Part shown: in pieces, positions 42,801 through 53,126 of the stretch
How the letters are laid out: each line of letters opens with the position of its first letter
How positions within the stretch are numbered: position 1 is the first letter of the stretch
Assembly: GCA_021234155.1 (NCBI GenBank)
Contig: JAJEKV010000004.1
Span: forward strand, 5,026,109 to 5,090,108
DNA length: 64,000 bases
Direction of reading: 5' to 3'
Source: Isoetes taiwanensis
Taxonomy: Eukaryota; Streptophyta; Lycopodiopsida; Isoetales; Isoetaceae
Made by a program: the position numbers and the translations under genes
Notes under the pieces: generated by a model
What the model was told of the DNA's origin: nothing
Databases searched by the model: none
Seen by the model: the letters and a program-made list of their open reading frames with translations, nothing else

Positions 42801-44268
42801 ACAAAGAATCTCGCAGAGCCTACCCTTTTACAAGGGCAGCAATTGATCTACAAGAATTTTGCTTCAGATCACCAAAAAATTATTTTCTCCCATATTTTTT
42901 GGCAAGAAAGTGCTTCTAACAGAAAAAATGGGATAAAGACAAAAATTCCAAGAAAATAGGCGCACATCCATTTTGTCTCGAAATCATTCCTAAGACATCC
43001 ACATCATTTGCATATATCACTTGTTGGACGATATGTGAACTAAGGAAACCCCCCACCACATCCATGATGACGATATATCATTTGCATATATCACTTGTTG
43101 GACGAAGTGTTTTGTTCATTAATCATCTTTGATTCTTTCATTTCCATGTAGAGACCGCCACTTTAATCCACTCGGCCATCTCCTCGAGCAGGGAAGTATT
43201 CTTACTCCATGTTGTCTCTCGCCTGCCATTCCCATTTCACCCGTTTGTTTTTCCAGTTCAAAGCCTTGTTCATAATAAATCATTTATTATCTTCCCTGAT
43301 ATAGAATGCAGTGAAAATAAACATTGGATTATATTAGGTGCATGATGGCAAGGGTAGAGTAATGGTGCCTGAGTAAGAAGCGTAGGAAAAGACGAAGCTA
43401 GACAAATCCAGGTTGCTATTGCTAAGTATCTGAATGCTCTCAAGTCTGGCTCTGCCAGGTAGGCAAGGCTCATTTCATCTAGGGGAATGGGAACGATCGT
43501 TTTCATGTCTAGGTTTGCCAGGAAGCATAGGAAAGCTGCAGAATCGGGCTAATGGGGATGAGTTCTTATAGATGTGAAGTAAGATTTGGAATATAATAAA
43601 ACGGCAGACATTGATCTTGAAAATGTGGAGGCCCAGCGCCCAAGGAATGTTGAGTTGCCCCACGAAAACCGTGCTGAAAAAGACAAGGAAAGTGGCGAAA
43701 GCAATGCAAAGGGGGGTAGCCTTTGCTGACGTGGGTCATGTAACTAATAGTAGTTGGAGCTACACGTGGGCGATGAGGAGGATAAGTGGAATAATGTGTT
43801 GGGATGATGACGTGGCGCCTTATTATTGGGAGAGGTTTAAGCACCGGACCTGCCTAAGATAAAAACAAAATGAATTAATTTAAACGCAACAACCCACCCA
43901 AAATCGTCGCTGTTAAGGGGGCTTACAGGAGGGAAGGATCCCATCTACTTTGCCTCGAATGCTGGAAAGATTGAAGCAACTGCTAGCAAATTTCAAATCC
44001 GGTCGGCCTCAATTATGGAACGGTCCTATTCTTCCTCTTTTTCTTCACACCTAGCTGCCAAATCTGCCCCTGGAATTGGTAATGGGTTGAAACGATCAAT
44101 TCTCTGAAAATATCGGTTCCGGCTTCCAGCATTTGCTTTGAATTGCTTAAATCTGGATTTTTGACTGGGTTAGTTTTGATCTGAATAGGCGGCTCTGTTT
44201 TGTGTATTTGACGTCCTGATGATCCAGAATTTGGATTGATTTATTGCAATTGCAAAAAAAAATCAAGC
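42801..44268. other. 5' flank of the ABCG gene, no gene
   Basis: No gene is supported between LINE A and the transporter. A 29-bp direct repeat lies at 43003-43105 (listed separately). Short open frames at 43270-43862 on both strands lack any family signal. The promoter of the ABCG gene must lie toward the right end, but I see no clear TATA box. Confidence 0.45.
43003..43105. repeat. 29-bp direct repeat pair
   Basis: ATCATTTGCATATATCACTT continuing GTTGGACGA occurs at 43003-43031 and 43077-43105, a period of 74 bp. The unit contains the octamer-like ATTTGCATAT. Origin unknown. Confidence 0.85.
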
Positions 44269-46323
44269 ATGGATGTGATTAATGAGGAGAATACAGCAGC
44301 GGCAAATTGTTGCGGTGCTGCGGTCTCAAAAGAAGATGGCAATGGCAGCGATGGCAGGCTCTCATATATCAAGCAAACCCAAGTAGCGGCCCTTTTCAGA
44401 TCACCAGGATTTTCACCAGGAAGGAGCAGGACCTTCGAGATAGAGATAAAAAATCTATGCTACAAGATTATGCTGAAGAAGGACGTAGTATCCAAGTTCT
44501 GCAGAAAAAAGGAACACCCAATTGAGGGATCAAGCCGGAGCCGTTACATACTGAAGAATGTAAGCTGCAAGGCGAAGCCGGGGGAGATCTTAGCAATAGC
44601 GGGGCCAAGCGGGGCAGGAAAGTCGACGCTGTTAGAGCTATTAGCCGGAAGGATGAATCCAACGAGCTCGCCGGGATGCATACAAGTGAACGGGGAGGCA
44701 ATGGACATGGCACATTTCCGAAGAATTTCCGGGTATGTGATGCAACACGATGCTTTGTTTCCGATGCTAACGGTGTACGAGGCGCTGCTGTTCAGCGCAG
44801 CATTGAGGCTACCATGGTACATGCCAAGGGCAGAAAAGAGGGCGAGGGTGGAAGCCCTGCTGCAGGAACTGGGCCTGTCTCACGTTGCGGATTCAAGGAT
44901 TGGGAGCGACAAAGTGAGAGGCGTTTCCGGCGGGGAACGAAGGAGGGTTTCAATCGGCGTAGATGTTGTGCATGATCCTGCCGTTTTGCTCCTTGACGAA
45001 CCCACCTCTGGCCTTGACAGTGCCGGCGCTCTCCATGTCGTCGGAATGCTTCGAGTTATGGCTGAATCCCATGGCCGCACTATAATTTTGAGCATCCATC
45101 AACCCGGTTTCAGAATTCTAGAGCATATCCATTCAATTCTATTGCTCGCAAATGGTTCTGTGGTGCATTATGGATCAGTGGCCGAGCTCGCTTCTCGGCT
45201 GGCAGAAGCCGGGCACCAGATTCCCCAGCAGGTTAACGTTCTGGAGTATGCCATCGACACCATTGATCTGCTGGAAGCAGAGAAGAGCTGCGCTCTCTCT
45301 GGCAACAGGGTTGCTTTCAGCGGAGTAACTCTGCAGGATCTGTTCGTTCTGTCAGGCCAGCTGATTGGAGACCTTGAGAAAGGGACTGACGCGGTCAGCA
45401 GCGAGGCAGATTCAGAGCTGTCATCTGATGAGCCCAAGCCCGGAATACAATGCAAGGAAAGCAAGCCAAATTTCGCAAACTCCAGAATGCAGGAAGTGTC
45501 GATCCTAACGCGAAGATTTGCAAAGGTAATGGTGAGAACCAGGCACTTGTTTTTCGCCCGAGCTATGCAGGCAATTCTGGCAGGTTTAGGTCTTGGATCA
45601 CTGTTTCTGAAGCTCAAGCATACGCCAGAAGGAGTGCAGGAAAGGTTTGGCTTCTTTGCATTCACACTCACATTCCTGTTATCTTCCACTACCGAAGCCC
45701 TGCCATTATTCCTGCAAGAGAGGCAGATTCTGATACGAGAAACTTCAAGGGGGGCTTACAGGATATCCTCCTACGTTATCTCCAATACCCTAGTCTTCCT
45801 CCCCTTCCTCCTCATCTGCAGCCTCATGTATTCTGCTCCAACGTACTGGATGGTTGGCTTGGCTCCCTTTTTGCCCAATTTCCTCTTCTTTTCCATGGTT
45901 GTCTGGCTTACTGTGGTCATGGCCAATTCCTTTGTCTCCTTCTTCAGCTCCCTGGTCCCTAACTATATCATGGGTTATTCCATGATCTCTGCTACAATGG
46001 GTACTTTCTTTCTCTTCTCTGGCTACTTCATTAGCAAGGATAGCATCCCTAAGTACTGGATTTTCATGCATTACCTTTCCCTCTTTAAGTACCCCCTTGA
46101 TGCCTTGCTTATCAATGAATATTCGCTTGAGGCTTCCCCTTGCTTTGGCCCTACCCTTGGTGGTGTTTGCACTCTTTCTGGCCGTGATGTACTAAGGAGA
46201 CTAGGGTTAGATACAAGTCGTAAGTGGTCCAATGTTGGCATGATGCTCATCTTCTGCCTCGTCTATAGGCTCCTTTGTTACTTGGTGCTAAGGATCAAGC
46301 TTGCTCATTCTAAGCATCGTTGA
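44269..46323 (+). CDS. ABCG (WBC) half-transporter
   Basis: This is an intronless, intact 684-residue ABC transporter of subfamily G with ATPase domain first and membrane domain second. As a half-size protein it must dimerise to export lipids, hormones or secondary metabolites across a membrane, usually the plasma membrane. Start ATG 44269 (MDVINEENTAAANCC) is the first ATG in frame. Walker A GPSGAGKST is at residues 112-120, signature VSGGERRR at 219-226, Walker B LLLDEP at 240-245, and H-loop His in SIHQPGF at about 277. A Ser/Glu-rich linker (about 370-410) leads to about six membrane spans (from about residue 435) and an extracellular loop with Cys near the end. Length, lack of introns and motif details fit the plant ABCG group around Arabidopsis ABCG5/10/23. 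I do not assign a member or substrate. No defect is seen. Confidence 0.95.
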   Translation: MDVINEENTAAANCCGAAVSKEDGNGSDGRLSYIKQTQVAALFRSPGFSPGRSRTFEIEIKNLCYKIMLKKDVVSKFCRKKEHPIEGSSRSRYILKNVSCKAKPGEILAIAGPSGAGKSTLLELLAGRMNPTSSPGCIQVNGEAMDMAHFRRISGYVMQHDALFPMLTVYEALLFSAALRLPWYMPRAEKRARVEALLQELGLSHVADSRIGSDKVRGVSGGERRRVSIGVDVVHDPAVLLLDEPTSGLDSAGALHVVGMLRVMAESHGRTIILSIHQPGFRILEHIHSILLLANGSVVHYGSVAELASRLAEAGHQIPQQVNVLEYAIDTIDLLEAEKSCALSGNRVAFSGVTLQDLFVLSGQLIGDLEKGTDAVSSEADSELSSDEPKPGIQCKESKPNFANSRMQEVSILTRRFAKVMVRTRHLFFARAMQAILAGLGLGSLFLKLKHTPEGVQERFGFFAFTLTFLLSSTTEALPLFLQERQILIRETSRGAYRISSYVISNTLVFLPFLLICSLMYSAPTYWMVGLAPFLPNFLFFSMVVWLTVVMANSFVSFFSSLVPNYIMGYSMISATMGTFFLFSGYFISKDSIPKYWIFMHYLSLFKYPLDALLINEYSLEASPCFGPTLGGVCTLSGRDVLRRLGLDTSRKWSNVGMMLIFCLVYRLLCYLVLRIKLAHSKHR

Positions 46324-46984
46324 CTACTTTAGAATTTGTTTATAGCATGTGGCAATATGAGTTTTTAAAATTTCTCATTGGGATAACAAAGCAAAATAAA
46401 AATCACATCAATGGTTGATGCATATACGGTGATGGTATATTGGCTTTTGAAAAGCTTAAATCTAAATTTAGTATTGGACTCCAAGCTTGGGATAAAAAAA
46501 TAGTAGTTTAAATTTATACAATGGCCTTTTTTTTTCTCTCTCTCTCTCCTCTCTCGACTCATTGTAGCTATACAAAAGGCTTCAATTACATTTTCATTGT
46601 AGGAAAACTACCAAAATATTTGCATGAGTTTTCAAAATTGAATGCCCTTAAAGATAAGGCTTTACTAACGTGGCAATAAATTTCTTTATTTCCACTCATA
46701 TAAGGAAGTAATTTTTATAATATATATTATAGGTTAAATAAGACCTTTTAACTGATAGTAGAATAATTTAAATCAGATTTTGAGTCTAGTTATAGTGTTT
46801 TGAATTTTAAGAATGTCTAAAGACCATAACTTATGAATTAGAATGCATGCAGTAAATTTTGATTTCACTGCATAGATCATATTCTAATTTACAATGTTTA
46901 TTATTACTATTTTGAATTTGTTGAGCCATAGGAATTATGTTAAAGGGTGTAAAATCACTAGTGGGGTACAACTTTTGGCGAAGC
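46324..46984. other. 3' flank of ABCG, (CT)n microsatellite
   Basis: There is no gene. A T-run followed by (CT)n lies at about 46527-46556. The rest is AT-rich spacer between the transporter and the next gene, and holds the 3' UTR of the first and the promoter of the second. Confidence 0.55.
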
Positions 46985-47009
46985 GTTTCAGCACTTTAAG
47001 TGCTGAAAC
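46985..47009. promoter_or_regulatory. Perfect 12-bp-arm palindrome upstream of the RING/HAD gene
   Basis: GTTTCAGCACTT and AAGTGCTGAAAC are perfect inverted repeats around a single T. It lies 81 bp before ATG 47090. A symmetric site of this length is a likely binding site for a dimeric protein or a hairpin in the 5' leader. The GTTTCA...TGAAAC outline recalls bacterial parS, but the centre differs. Confidence 0.75.
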
Positions 47010-47055
47010 TCACGGACGTCGAAGCCCGTCATACCCTTCTCCCTCCTTTTCCCCT

Positions 47056-47066
47056 GGGCGCGAAAA
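47056..47066 (-). promoter_or_regulatory. E2F-type site
   Basis: GGGCGCGAAAA reads TTTTCGCGCCC on the other strand, a good match to the E2F consensus TTTSGCGC. It lies 24 bp before the start codon. If functional it would suggest S-phase expression. This is inference from one site. Confidence 0.45.
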
Positions 47067-47089
47067 CTCAGATCAGTGTTTGACTGTTG

Positions 47090-49742
47090 ATGATGGAGGC
47101 ATGGAGCGTGGATGATTTTCACAGCATCAGAGGTCTGTGCAATTCGGGGGTGAAGCCCCACGAGGAAGAAACTTGGTTGGAAAATAATGTCACGGATCGA
47201 GATTGGGAATCTGTTTGGACAAAGAAGTTGAACAAGGGAAAGATAAAATGGCACTGTGCAAAGGAGCATCTTCAAGAGAAGTTGGAAACACTCTGCCGAA
47301 AAATCTACAAGAATTGTCACAACAAAGAAGTAAGAAAGCAACTGACCCTTGCTTTTGCGTTTGAAAATTGCACTAGATCAATAGTTGCACCTGAGGAACA
47401 CAAAGTAAACTGGGCTGCATTTGCTGTGCAATGCCAAAGATACCACAACAATAGACAAGTAAAAACAGAGGCAGATGTTGTAGCACATGTTAGGAAAACT
47501 GAAATGAAGGCAAAGCCAAAGGTGGCAGCTGGATCAAATGAGATCAGTGCATGTGATGAAAACATAAAAACCTTAGAGAATGCAGTATAGGAGATTGGAA
47601 AATCAGTTTTCCTTATCACAAAGAATCTGGAAGCAGTAGGAAGTGAGTTGAAAGGCGATGAGAAGGCCTCTGAAGTACAGAAAATGATGTTGGAAGAGGC
47701 TGAGAACAGTTTAGGACAGGCCACAAATGATTTGGCTACAAAACAGGAGGAGTTCAAGCTTAATCCAAACTGTGAGTTGGAGGCAGAAATTAAAGATTTG
47801 GAGCAGACTGTCCAGATGGAAACTTGGCACAGGAACAAGGTACAAAAAGCAATGAACCCTACATCTGTTAATGAGCAGGTCAAATGTAAAATCAAACTTG
47901 AGGAGGAGTTAAAAGTTCTCGAAGAAGAACAGAGACTTCTGCATTTCTACATAAACAATTTGTGGAAGCTGAAAATGGATACTCCTGCAACATTTAGCAT
48001 CTCTACTATTATACGAGATAAGTTGTTAGTGCAAGATCCATTTTATACATGTGCAGCATGTGGTCTGGAATTCACTAAAGCTTACAGGTTAAGTTTAGCA
48101 CTGAATTGCCAACATGAGTATCATATAGCTTATTGTTCATTGTTGAGAGGAGGACAATGTATTCATGGTTGCCCTGGAAAGGTGCCAGAGGGTGTATTTG
48201 ACAAGCTAGGTTTTGGCCATCTTGCAGATGCTTCAAATAGTACACCAAAAAAGGATGTGTTAATCCGTCCTGCAATTGAGGTCTCACCCTACAGGGTTCA
48301 AAGAAGGACATTGGCTTCATTTGAAGATGCACAACACCTGCAAAGTCCTATAGGAGTACAGTCAATTGTGACTGATTTGAATGTAACAGCAGAACCACCA
48401 CCACCAGTCTAAGAAGCTGTCCAAGAAGCTATAGAAGAAGTTGTAAACACAGCACTAGTTGTGGAAAAAACAACAGACCCGAGTGTACACACCGAAGCAC
48501 TTAAGGAAGTTGAGGGAGTAATTCCATTGGATGAGGGCAACTTGAATGAATTTTTGTCAAAAGGAAAGGGCAGAAGAACAAAGAGGGGTAAGCTGGAGGA
48601 TAGCAAAGAAGTTGTTCAGGCTACAAGAAAGAGAACAAGAAGCAGCACTGTGAAAGATGCAGAAAGCAGTCTCAATCATGACACCACACCTATCAAAGTG
48701 TTTTCTGAAGAAAATGCAGAATCAGACCCTCAAGTTTCAGGTGAGCCTGATCTTCAACAAGTGATTGATGCCCTTTCAAAACCTGGAAAGTCCGTGTGGG
48801 AAGTGCTGGCCAAGGCCACAACTTAGTGTTGCTTAAAACATTGAATATTATTGATTTTCTTTTGTTGCATTCACTGTAGGATTACTAGTTGATTCTGTTA
48901 GGTCAGAGAATCCTGTTGTTGATACAGAAAGGTTTCCACATTCAACCCATTTTTCATTTTCATCTTCATCTATTTATTCATGTAGTAATTCCTGTTGTGT
49001 AGGTATTCAGGATGTTCCAACGTACTAAATATTGATTTGGCAGCAAAAGATAAACTCATTGTCTTGGATATAAATGGTGTGTTGGTAAAAACTTTTGGTG
49101 CAAATGAACACATACGCTTGAAATCAGGATTGACAATGACATACACTAGCAGAAAGAAAGTGATATTCAGACCAGAAGCAGTGTTCTTCCTGAAGACTTT
49201 GTTACAGAAGTGTTGTGTTGGTATATGGTCATCAATGCAACTCTCTAATGTGGAAACTATGTCCAGATTTGAGGGACATATTTCTATTTGTATGGGGACA
49301 GGAAAAATGTGAGAAGACCAGTTTTCCCCACCCTGACAAGCCTGGCTGTCCAGTCATGATGAAGCCACTTGGGAAAATATATGAGTCATACCCAAAATTC
49401 AAAGGTAAGACTTTGCTTCTTGATGATTCATTATACAAGTCTTACCTTAGCAGCCCCTGGAAACTTCTGCTAGTACCTGCATTCAAGATGGATGTCTGTG
49501 ATGAAGTGCTAACAGTACTCACCCCAAAGATAGAAGGAATACTGCAGGCCAAGACTGAGGAAAAAATGAAGTTACTGGTGAAGAACACACACAACTGCAT
49601 GCCCTGGCCTATGACAGATAGAAAGATTATGAAGTTATGCTTGGAAAGACTTTCTGGAAAACAATTGCAGTTGTGCACCCTTGTGAATGAGGAATTGAAG
49701 AAGGTTTATGGTGATGAAGATTGTTATCCTCCATTACTGTGA
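47090..49742 (+). pseudogene. RING-like plus FCP1/HAD-phosphatase protein (broken)
   Basis: Start ATG 47090 or 47093. Segments in order: an N-terminal helical region (about 47150-47500, no known domain); a long Glu/Lys-rich coiled coil (47650-47950); and a RING-H2-like finger at 48050-48172 with ligands C-x2-C-x15-C-x-H-x2-H-x3-C-x7-C-x3-C. A Thr/Glu-rich linker follows, then a HAD phosphatase of the plant FCP1-like group at 49040-49480 (VLDINGVLV, RPEAVFFL, VGIWSS, LFVWGQ, KTLLLDDSLYK). This family dephosphorylates proteins such as the RNA polymerase II tail. In-frame stops lie at 47588 (TAG) and 48410 (TAA), a further TAG at 48824, and a frame change at about 49260. An intron ending TTGTGTAG at about 48999 probably joins the last two parts. 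The second stop falls in a VQEAVQEA-like repeat where Gln is expected. It converges with the methyltransferase-like gene. Confidence 0.7.
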
Positions 49743-50271
49743 TTAAGCCTGAGACATTTATGATTATTGGCCTGATTGTCATTTATTTAGGCCAAGGAAT
49801 CCTACACTTTTCATGTACCATCTTTATCTTATATTAATTTAAGAATGTTTTTGCTATATTGTTTATATAGTTCAATGCAGACTTGTCTATAAGTTTTTGC
49901 TATATTGTTATATCTAGTTCAATGCTGACTGCAAGGGGTGCTTAAAACTTATCAAGTGCTTAAAAAAAAATTGCTTGCAAGTGCTAGTCTGGTACGAGTC
50001 TTAATGTCAGATACTGCTTACTGTTATGCAGTGACAGTTACTAAAAACATGAATTCATTAATTAGAGAAAATATGTTTTCTCGTTCGAGCACGAAATAGG
50101 TCGCGGACAGTGCGTAGACGGGGATTTAAGATCCATGTGCACCTAAACGAACTACTACAGAACGCAATATCGGCCGGAACTTTAATTTAGCGCGAGATGG
50201 AGCATTATTTCTATGATTAGCATGCTAAGTGACAGCATTAGACCAGGCATGTCATTATCACTAGTGGTCCG

Positions 50272-50293
50272 AAAGATCGCGGTGGCGATCTTT
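50272..50293. repeat. Palindrome AAAGATCGC/GCGATCTTT
   Basis: Perfect 9-bp arms around GGTG. The GATCGC core recurs as a 16-bp palindrome at 52491-52506 in an intron of the neighbouring gene, and as a variant (AAATCGC) at 50381-50400. Confidence 0.9.
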
Positions 50294-50380
50294 AAATGCT
50301 CGGGCATAGCGTAAAAATCTATGAACTTGCTCTAGGCAGCTGTAACATTTGACAACAAAACCTACCGCTAATAGCTCAAG

Positions 50381-50400
50381 GAAATCGCTGCCGCGATTTC
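50381..50400. repeat. Palindrome GAAATCGC/GCGATTTC
   Basis: Perfect 8-bp arms around TGCC, 88 bp from the previous palindrome and related to it in sequence (ATCGC...GCGAT). Confidence 0.9.
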
Positions 50401-50582
50401 TTTTATTGCTATTGCACTCGCAGATTCATAAATTAATATTCTCTCAAAAGGAGACCCGACATCAAATTACAAGAACTTGAACGATTATATTTCATAAAAA
50501 AGTCTTGAAACAAAGCTTCACATTTATGAACGACAGAAAAAAATTACATTTGCAATTGAAAACACAGGTGATGGTCTAAGTA

Positions 50583-53126
50583 TTACTGTGTCTCTTGTAC
50601 TGAGTCTGGGGCAATTCCCAATTCATTCTCCATCCTGGCCACATGTTCAGCGCCTCTTGCCATAGTCTGGGAGAAGTCCATTTCGGTATAGCCTGTTGTA
50701 TCTGGTATATCGACGTTCATTGCAACAGCCAACTGTTGCAAGTGGCCTGCCTCATAAGATTCATGAAACTGGGGTGTTTCCTGCATGTCGTCCAATTTCA
50801 TGGCTTCTTCCTGTGAATCTGCTGTTTTAAATCTTTTGTGGAGCTGTCCCGTTTCTAGCTCCACGTTTTTAGATTCAGAGGAACCCATATATTCAAACCG
50901 TTTGCCAGACAACAAGGGCATGACATTATCCAGACTCTGGTTTAGTGCCTCGAGGCTTTGGAATTGAGGATCCAGTGCATCAAGAGTTTTCGCGGTGCCC
51001 TCTATCAGATCTCGGGTCTCTTGAAGCCTCTGCTCAAAACCTTTCTCGTCTAGCTTATCCAAGAGTTCATCCATTTTGCTAATATCCGTATGCTGAGTGA
51101 TATTCAAATCCGGCTTTTCTGCGTCAGACAATACATCTGGTTTGTTTTCCTCAACTTTTTCTTCCACGCTAGGGGTAAGCATTTTCTCTAGGGTCTCAAA
51201 GAAAGCATTCAAAAACCGACGCACCTTGTCGTCGAATTCAAAGGCTACGCTGCGTTTGCCTTGCATCATTGCTACTCTTGAGGCTGTCCCCGCGGAAAAG
51301 AAATCAAGCACACACCCGTCTACTGGCACTAGTTCTCTCACCATCTGATAGAGATAAGAGGTTTTTGCCTGTGATTTAAGCACAAAGTCTCCTTCAATAC
51401 CTGCCCAAGCATACTTTAATTTGCCTGTGAAGTATTGTAAATACTCTTGCTTGGTTTTGGCGTCCACTTCCTCATTGCCTGTTATTTCATACTTGGGAAG
51501 CGGGGTGCTCTTCGGGCAGCTTGTGACCTGTGTTAGTCGGAGATCCAACTTTGGAACAATTGGTATTACTCATGCCCCACTTCTGTTAACAAACATATGT
51601 GTAACATAATATTGAAATTCTTTCACATTTTTTTTGTTGATCCATCCTTGCTCTTCATAAGCTCCAATTGACACATGAGACCCACCTTGGATTTGTTTCT
51701 GGCTGTACAGGCAGTTCGGAAGTTGCGCCGACCTCATAAAGATTACAAGATGATATACCTTGGCCGTTGTGATGCCTGCAATCCTGTTAAATAAATCCTG
51801 ATATTTTTTAACTTCCCAAATCGTACTAAAGGCACGCATGTCAATAAAGACCATCGTTGCATTTTCTTGCGCAGGTGCTGTGACGGGAATGCCTGCCGTA
51901 GTTACATGATGCACTGAGTTTCTTTTGGTCTTCAGTAGCAGCGCTTCCTCTGGCACGATTATAGATCTGATTGCCTCCAAAAAGGCACTAGGAAGATTAC
52001 CCTGGACGTTTTCTTTATTGTAATTTGCCTTTATGTATTCAAAATCCGTATCTGAAATGCTCAAAATCCTATCCTCGGTCAAATCTGGAAAATGAGACAC
52101 CAACTCTTCGAAAGTGGCATATTCCTTGTCAAGCACACTGTTTGCATAGGATAGCACTTCACGGCGCATGAGAGTTAGCGTCCTAATATCTAGGGCTCGC
52201 TGTCCGACAGCGAATCTGCCCGCATAACCTTGCTGAACCTTCAAGAAGGTTTTGCCTTCCAAAATCTCATCCATCAATAAGGAAACTTCATCGTTATTCA
52301 TCCCACGGGCTTATCTGGTAATTCTCCATGATCGTCCTTCAGCTTACGTCCGGTCCAATGAGCAACAACTTCTGTTAGCTTAGACCAAGTCGATTCCCGC
52401 ATAAAAATAAATTGCTTCTCATCTTTTAATTCTTTGACCTTCAAAGTAGTGGTCGCAACATCAACAAAATCCTGAAAAAGCGGTGGTTAGGATCGCGGCC
52501 GCGATCTTTTCAAGCTATAGGAGCGAAATAAAGCAAAGTGTAGCAAAAAAATACCTTCCACGCCGAAGTTATCGCTGTTCCAGTTGGGCCTTGTGGTGGG
52601 CAGCCAAAAGCTTTGTGCTGATTTCTCAGCTGTTGGGGTTTTTCGATAAGAGGCTCCCTGTAAACAGTATCAGCTATTATTTCGTTACACTGTATAGAGA
52701 GCTGGATATATTCTTTATCCGTGAGATTTCCATTCAGGATCCTGGACCTCCTCCTCGCATAGGCTTTAGCAAACTCTAGACGTTGAGCGATCTCTCCTAC
52801 CATTGAAAGGAGAACCTGAGCAGCAAAGATGCTGTGGTTTCCAGATATAATATAATTTTTTTTTCCAACCAGATCCTCTAGCTTTGACCAAGTTACTCGT
52901 TTCCTGCATGGAGCATTAAGTGTCACCTTCGACCACACTTAACAGAAAGCAAAGAATGAAACTACTTACCGTGTAATAGGATCGAAAGGCACCAAGTCTG
53001 CAGGTGTCAGAACTTCAGTTGGACATGTTTTGAAGCTCTTGACCAACGTGTGCACATGGTCATTGGAGCGGAGTCTGTGCGTCATGTTAGCCGGGGCAGA
53101 TTCACAATAAAAAATGCTGACCGTCA
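50583..53126 (-). pseudogene. ParB-like plus N4/N6-type DNA methyltransferase-like protein (broken)
   Basis: Three exons are visible: 53126-52970, 52903-52555 and 52471-50583. Introns run GTAAGT...CAG and GTAT...CAG. The N-terminus is lost to the LTR element at 53127. Exons 1-2 carry a ParB-like stretch (PADLVPFDPITR, then YIISGNHSIFAAQVLL, compare ParB-type GxHR.AA). Exon 3 carries an amino-methyltransferase fold in the circular order seen in N4/N6 enzymes. VFIDMRAF (51851-51828) stands where VFTDPPY is expected. LDFFSAGTAS (51308-51279) stands where the SAM-binding DPFxGSGTT is expected. Both motifs are degenerate, so catalysis is doubtful. A Glu-rich helical tail of about 200 residues ends at TAA 50583. 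Defects are a frame change at about 52305 and an in-frame TGA at 51570. ParB-methyltransferase fusions are known from phages and bacteria. Land-plant N4-type methyltransferases are known in Marchantia. The ParB call is weaker than the methyltransferase call. Confidence 0.6.
52491..52506. repeat. 16-bp perfect palindrome in an 83-bp intron
   Basis: GATCGCGGCCGCGATC lies inside the small second intron (52554-52472) of the methyltransferase-like gene. It shares GATCGC...GCGATC with the palindrome at 50272-50293. Confidence 0.92.

Larger units (their letters stand above)
49743..50582. other. Spacer between convergent genes
   Basis: This 840-bp stretch between two convergent gene ends holds two perfect palindromes (50272-50293 and 50381-50400) and a CG-rich middle (about 50090-50290) unlike the AT-rich flanks. 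No ORF is supported. It probably contains both 3' UTRs. Confidence 0.5.

Noticed and set aside
45168-45689. 173-codon open frame antisense to the ABCG gene
   Set aside because: Shadow of the transporter reading frame. No independent support.
46985-47009. Palindrome as a true parS site
   Set aside because: Only the outer GTTTCA/TGAAAC agrees with parS. The centre and length differ, and the locus is eukaryotic.
47588-48412. In-frame stops as an alternative code or RNA editing
   Set aside because: Nuclear plant genes use the standard code, and U-to-C editing of stops is organellar. Ordinary decay explains the pattern.
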